NCBI GenBank assembly: GCA_016194625.1 | Contig: JACQBB010000164.1 | Span: 1-9,502 of the forward strand | Length of the DNA: 9,502 bases | DNA from: Elusimicrobiota bacterium | GTDB taxonomy: Bacteria; Elusimicrobiota; Elusimicrobia; UBA1565; UBA9628 | Reading direction: 5' to 3' | Shown: in pieces, positions 6,139 through 9,502 of the stretch | How the letters are laid out: each line of letters opens with the position of its first letter | How positions within the stretch are numbered: the first letter of the stretch is position 1 | Translations under genes and position numbers: made by a program | Notes under the pieces: generated by a model | What the model was told of the DNA's origin: nothing | Database searches by the model: none | What the model saw: the letters and a program-made list of their open reading frames with translations, nothing else

Positions 6139-7593
6139 TCACTCGGGCGCGATGTCCGCGTCGAGGTCGCGGCGCCCGGTCGTCAGGCGCAGGGCCGGCC
6201 CGAGGCTCCAGTGGTCGTTGAAGACCGGGCCTTCGCCCACGTCGCCCAGCTTGCGGGGGACGCCGGAGAGCAGCCGTTTCGCGCCGGGCGGCCACGCGCG
6301 CGACTGCGCGGCGTGATGGGCGATGACCTTCCTCTCGAGGTCGTACGCGGCGATCCAATCACCCGCCGCGCACCAGTCGGTCCAGGTCAGGACCGCGATC
6401 AGCAGGGCGAACGCCGCGGTCCGCGTCCGGGGGCGGCCGCGGGTCGCCGCGAAGAGCGCGCCGGACCACAGGAGGCCGCAGGCCCACGCGCCCGCGCCGT
6501 TGACCCGGCTGTCCACGCCGAAGATCGGCGGCGCGTAGCCGTTGGAGACGGCGAACGGGAGGTAGGCCGCGACGAACCCGGCCGCGAACAGGACCGCGGC
6601 CGCGCGCCGGCTCTTTCCCGCGGGCTCGGCGGACCAGGAGTCCTTCAGCGTCAGGGTCGCGGCGGGGACGAACGCCGCGCCGAGCAAGAGCCAAGGCCAG
6701 GAGACGACCGTGAAGAACCACGGAGAGAGGCCGGGGCGAAGGAGCCGCCGCAGGGCGTGTACGCAGATGAGGGCGGCTTTGTTGGTCATGCAGCGCGCCG
6801 CGGAGGCGTACACCAAGAGGAAATGGCCGGGCGTCGGGCGCAGCATCCCCGCTTTCGGATTGCCCAAGGTGTGGAAGAAGCGGGCGGCTCCGGCCCATTG
6901 CCACCACAGTCCCGCGGCCAGCGGCAGCGCGAACACGGCCATCTCGGCGGTCGTGCGCCGCGCGGCGCGGGCGAAGCTCTCGCCGCGGGCGCGGTAGCGG
7001 ACGAACAGCCCGCCGGCGAGGAGCAGCGGCAGGAACATCGTGGATTCGTACCAGAGGACGCTGCCCAGGTAGAGGAGCTGGCCGAAGGCGAGGTCCCGCG
7101 CCCGCCGCGTCCGCGTCCAGCGCTCGTGGAGCAGGAGGGACGCGAGGAGGAGGACTTGGGCGACCGGCTGGGGGGTGTCGTTGATCCAGATGTGGACGGG
7201 CGCGCGCCCCGGATAGAGGAGCGCGGTCGCCGCGGCGACCAAGGCCAGGCCGGAGTCCTCCAGCAGGGCTTCGAAGAGCAGGAACAGGAGCCAGGATTCC
7301 GCCAGCCCGGTCAGCGCGAGGAAGAGGTGGTACGGCCAGGGGGTCGTCCCCGCGACCGAGAACGCGAGCGGGTAGTAGAGGACCTGCGAGATCCGTCCCA
7401 GCGGGTACTCCGCGGCGAATATCCGGACTCGGTCGAGGAGACCGTCCGCGCGGGCGGCGAACTCGAGCCACTGCCAATCGTCGCTGTGGAACCCCAGACG
7501 CGGGACGAAGACCGCGAACGCGACGGCCTGCAGGAGCGCCAGAGCCAGGAACGGGCGCAGGCGCGCCGCCGGGGCCGTCGGGGCGGCGCTCAA
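6139..7593 (-). CDS. Multi-span membrane protein, GT-C glycosyltransferase-like
   Basis: The 484-residue protein has about ten hydrophobic segments. The first (about 14-31) is followed by a short loop with FHSDDWQWLEF (residues 35-45). A DD/DE pair in the first extracytoplasmic loop is the catalytic hallmark of GT-C enzymes, which move sugars from polyprenyl-phosphate donors. Later features are the loops LYPGRAPVHIWINDTPQPVAQ and LYLGSVLWYESTMFLPLL, and a soluble C-terminal tail (about 415-484). The start is inferred as TTG at 7593, because it overlaps the upstream stop (TTGA) and places the first membrane span right after a short N terminus. The frame stays open further upstream, but there it is aldolase DNA read out of frame. 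Coupling to the aldolase puts it in the xanthine dehydrogenase-side operon, where a glycosyltransferase is unexpected. It could instead be an uncharacterised membrane protein with a GT-C-like fold. The acceptor sugar or lipid cannot be told. Confidence 0.6.
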   Translation of the reverse strand: MSAAPTAPAARLRPFLALALLQAVAFAVFVPRLGFHSDDWQWLEFAARADGLLDRVRIFAAEYPLGRISQVLYYPLAFSVAGTTPWPYHLFLALTGLAESWLLFLLFEALLEDSGLALVAAATALLYPGRAPVHIWINDTPQPVAQVLLLASLLLHERWTRTRRARDLAFGQLLYLGSVLWYESTMFLPLLLAGGLFVRYRARGESFARAARRTTAEMAVFALPLAAGLWWQWAGAARFFHTLGNPKAGMLRPTPGHFLLVYASAARCMTNKAALICVHALRRLLRPGLSPWFFTVVSWPWLLLGAAFVPAATLTLKDSWSAEPAGKSRRAAAVLFAAGFVAAYLPFAVSNGYAPPIFGVDSRVNGAGAWACGLLWSGALFAATRGRPRTRTAAFALLIAVLTWTDWCAAGDWIAAYDLERKVIAHHAAQSRAWPPGAKRLLSGVPRKLGDVGEGPVFNDHWSLGPALRLTTGRRDLDADIAPE

Positions 7594-8942
7594 TGCCGGC
7601 GGCGTCCCTCGAGGATCTTGAGGAACGAGCGGGACGCGAACTCCGCCGGGGTGAGGCCCGTCGCGGCGGCCTCCTCGGCCGTGATCGCGCCGCAGTTGCG
7701 CGCGCGCAGGAAGTAATTGAGCAGGCCTTGGCCGGTCGCCGCGTCGTCGAACACGTCGCCGACGAGCGTCGCTTGAGCGGCCTTGTCGATGAAGTTCTTG
7801 AGGCGCGCGGTCGCCTGCGGCAGGCCGGCGATGAAGAACGCGTACACCGCCGCGTAGCGCGTCGGCAGCTGGGCGGGGTGCAGGTCCCAGCCCTGATAGA
7901 AGCCGTTCACCAGCGAGTGGGTCGCGTGGTCGTAGTGGAGCTTCCAGGCGCGGCGCACGGCCTCCACGTTCTCGCGGTCCTGCTCGGCGGACAGGTACTC
8001 GCCGGCCGCGGGCCGGTGCGGTCCGACGGGCATCACGTTGGTCGCGCCGTCGGACATCGTGACCCCGGTGCCCGCCAGCATGACCTGCATCACCGACTTG
8101 GCGAAGTCGCAGGACATGTGCGTCATGTGCTGGTGCGCCGCGGTGATGTTGCACGAGGCCGTGTAGTCGTAGGTGCCGAAGTGCGCGCCGGTGCAGCGCG
8201 CGCCCAGCGCGTCCGTCATCGCGCGCAGGGGCGAGGTCCCGTCTGCGGCCAGGATGGACTGCGGCGTCTCGACCATCAGCTCGACCTTGATCGAGCCGGG
8301 GGCGAGCTTCTTCTTCCGCTCGAACGCGTCGAGCATCTTGGCGAGCGCCGCGGCCTGGCCGGGATGGACGATCTTGGGCAGGGTCACGCAGAACCACGGC
8401 GGCAGCTTCCCCTTGGTCGAGCGGACCAAGGTCGTCAGGAACACGTCCATCGTGCGCGCGGAGCGCGCGGCCAGCTCGTTGGAGAACGGCTTGACGCGGA
8501 TGCCGAGGAACGGCGGCAGCGTGCCGTCGGCCAGGCCCTTGGCGACCTCCTCGGCGGCGGAGACGGCGTGGCCGTCCTCCTCGGCGTCGGGGCGGTTGCC
8601 GTAGCCGTCCTCGAAGTCGATGCGGAAGTCCTCGACGGGCTCGCGCTTGAGCTTGTCGACCACGCGGTCGTAGACCTTGTGGGCGAGCGCCTCGTCCATG
8701 CCGACCGCGCGGGCGAGCGTCACCGCGTCGGCGCCGTAGCGCGACAGCGCGCGCAGGGCCAGCTCGCCCAGCTTCGGCGCGGAGTCGGACTTGAACAGGT
8801 GCGCGCCGCCGTACACGGTGTGCACCGGCTGGCGGCCGGCGAAATCGCCCGGGTAGCGCGCGTTGTAGGCGGCGTTCTTCTTGGCCAGCGCGGCCAGCAC
8901 GGGCTTCAGGGTCTTCGGCTCGAGGGTGACCTGGGGCTTCAT
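7590..8942 (-). CDS. CitE/HpcH-like aldolase of the DUF6986 type
   Basis: The 450-residue protein resembles the HpcH/HpaI/citrate lyase beta superfamily, metal-dependent TIM barrels that make or break C-C bonds using pyruvate, acetyl-CoA or glyoxylate-type substrates. Visible features are FRIDFEDGYGNRPDAEED (107-122, acidic metal region), GIRVKPFSNE (147-156, substrate-binding arginine), LPKIVHPGQ, VELMVETPQSI (220-230, metal-binding glutamate), GAHFGTYDYTASCNI (252-266), and GWDLHPAQLPTRYAAVYAFF (351-370), which I associate with DUF6986 proteins. The start is the ATG at 8942, one base into the stop of the upstream gene (TGATG), with AAGGAG 7 bases before it. A longer open frame upstream is the shadow of that gene. 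It is coupled to a xanthine dehydrogenase-type subunit on one side and a membrane protein on the other. The reaction is not known to me. A glyoxylate-using condensation at the end of purine breakdown is a plausible inference. Some homologues carry a phosphoenolpyruvate kinase label that the motifs here do not support. Confidence 0.75.
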   Translation of the reverse strand: MKPQVTLEPKTLKPVLAALAKKNAAYNARYPGDFAGRQPVHTVYGGAHLFKSDSAPKLGELALRALSRYGADAVTLARAVGMDEALAHKVYDRVVDKLKREPVEDFRIDFEDGYGNRPDAEEDGHAVSAAEEVAKGLADGTLPPFLGIRVKPFSNELAARSARTMDVFLTTLVRSTKGKLPPWFCVTLPKIVHPGQAAALAKMLDAFERKKKLAPGSIKVELMVETPQSILAADGTSPLRAMTDALGARCTGAHFGTYDYTASCNITAAHQHMTHMSCDFAKSVMQVMLAGTGVTMSDGATNVMPVGPHRPAAGEYLSAEQDRENVEAVRRAWKLHYDHATHSLVNGFYQGWDLHPAQLPTRYAAVYAFFIAGLPQATARLKNFIDKAAQATLVGDVFDDAATGQGLLNYFLRARNCGAITAEEAAATGLTPAEFASRSFLKILEGRRRH

Positions 8943-9502
8943 CAGCGGGCTCCTTCCAAGAAACGGCGCAGGATGTTGCGCGAGACCTTCAGGCGGTAGT
9001 CGCGCGTGGAACGGATGTCGTCGATCGGGGACACGTCCTTGTCGAGCAGGGCGGCGGCCTGCGCGGCGGCGGCGGCGTCCAGGCGGCGGCCGTGCAGGAA
9101 GGACTCGGCCGCGCGCAGTCTGCGCACCGTCGGGGCCAGCGAGCCGAAGGCGAGGCGCGCCTCGGACACCGTGCCGTCCTTGCGCACCCACAGGACCCCG
9201 GCGAACATCGTCTTGGAGATGGCCTGCGCGGCGCGCGTGCCGACCTTGCGCCAGGCGGCGGCCGAGGGCGGCGCGGGCGGGAACGGGAGCTCGACGCCGG
9301 CGATCAGCTCGCCGGGGCGCAGGTGCGTCTTCTTCACGCCCGCGAAGAGCTGGTCCACCGGCAGGACGCGCGTCCCGTCGGGGCCGACCGCGTGGACGAG
9401 GGCGGCGTACACCGAGAGCGGGGGGAAAGTGTCGCCGGCGGGGGAGGCGTTGGCCAGGTTGCCGCCGAGGGTGCCGCGGTTCTGGATCTGGGCCGCGCCG
9501 AC
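8942..9502 (-). CDS. Xanthine dehydrogenase family FAD-binding subunit, 5' end missing
   Basis: This is the FAD-binding (XdhB/CoxM-type) subunit of a molybdenum hydroxylase, which passes electrons from the Mo/2Fe-2S centres through FAD. The frame is open to the window edge (186 codons visible; family about 270-290). The edge begins inside the FAD domain, with the flavin motif TLGGNLANASPAGDTFPPL at visible residues 11-29. The C-terminal domain follows, with GELIAGVELPFP, KVGTRAAQAISKTMFAG and AFGSLAPTVRRL. The N-terminal third, with the first FAD motif, lies outside. An ATG at 9412 opens a shorter frame, but the flavin motif upstream of it shows that it is internal. The stop overlaps the aldolase start. 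With xdhC and mocA across the window and uraH/allB present, xanthine or hypoxanthine is the likely substrate. Another substrate such as an aldehyde or N-heterocycle is possible. Confidence 0.88.
   Translation of the reverse strand, partial: VGAAQIQNRGTLGGNLANASPAGDTFPPLSVYAALVHAVGPDGTRVLPVDQLFAGVKKTHLRPGELIAGVELPFPPAPPSAAAWRKVGTRAAQAISKTMFAGVLWVRKDGTVSEARLAFGSLAPTVRRLRAAESFLHGRRLDAAAAAQAAALLDKDVSPIDDIRSTRDYRLKVSRNILRRFLEGAR

Noticed and set aside
6211..7716. 501-codon + strand frame across the membrane protein gene
   Set aside because: Its product is almost all Arg, Gly, Glu, Gln and Pro with no hydrophobic core; the opposite strand gives a regular membrane protein.
7593..8999. 468-codon + strand frame across the aldolase gene
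   Set aside because: Low-complexity Arg/Gly/Val/Leu composition; the opposite strand has clear aldolase motifs and a Shine-Dalgarno.

Overview
The window is very GC-rich bacterial DNA, with almost every third codon position G or C. It carries most of a purine (xanthine/urate/allantoin) degradation locus. There is no RNA gene, insertion sequence or CRISPR array. The taxon cannot be fixed from this sequence. The long Ala/Pro-rich exported protein in the middle resembles proteins I associate with high-GC Elusimicrobiota, but that is a weak guess.

Left half (1-4158, + strand): one tightly packed operon. It holds the 3' part of xdhC (cofactor insertion into xanthine dehydrogenase), a MocA-type molybdopterin cytidylyltransferase, allantoinase (allB), allantoicase (alc), the C-terminal part of an OHCU decarboxylase (uraD), and HIU hydrolase (uraH). 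Neighbouring genes overlap (ATGA at 656, GTGA at 1195, 19 bases at 2532-2550, ATGA at 3826), so translation is probably coupled. Together they cover xanthine dehydrogenase maturation, HIU to OHCU to allantoin, and allantoin to allantoate to ureidoglycolate. No uricase and no ureidoglycolate lyase is in the window.

The most striking point is the alc-uraD junction near 3452. Allantoicase stops matching its family exactly at the PDGG of its second repeat. Without any spacer, and in the -1 frame, the sequence becomes OHCU decarboxylase that lacks its first third. A perfect 7-bp GC hairpin spans the join. It looks like a deletion (real or an assembly error) that damages both genes.

Middle (4155-6138, - strand): a 510-residue exported, multi-membrane-span protein of unknown function, convergent with uraH so that the two stop codons interlock on a CTAG. 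It has its own likely promoter in a small AT-rich island. Upstream of it are a perfect palindrome (5790-5808) and a small 75-residue unknown gene.

Right half (6139-9502, - strand): a second coupled operon reading leftward. It holds the FAD-binding subunit of a xanthine dehydrogenase-type enzyme (cut by the window edge), a CitE/HpcH-like aldolase of the DUF6986 type, and a GT-C-like membrane protein that starts with TTG overlapping the aldolase stop. The aldolase is the best candidate for an under-described purine-pathway step, perhaps handling the glyoxylate end of the pathway. That is inference from context.
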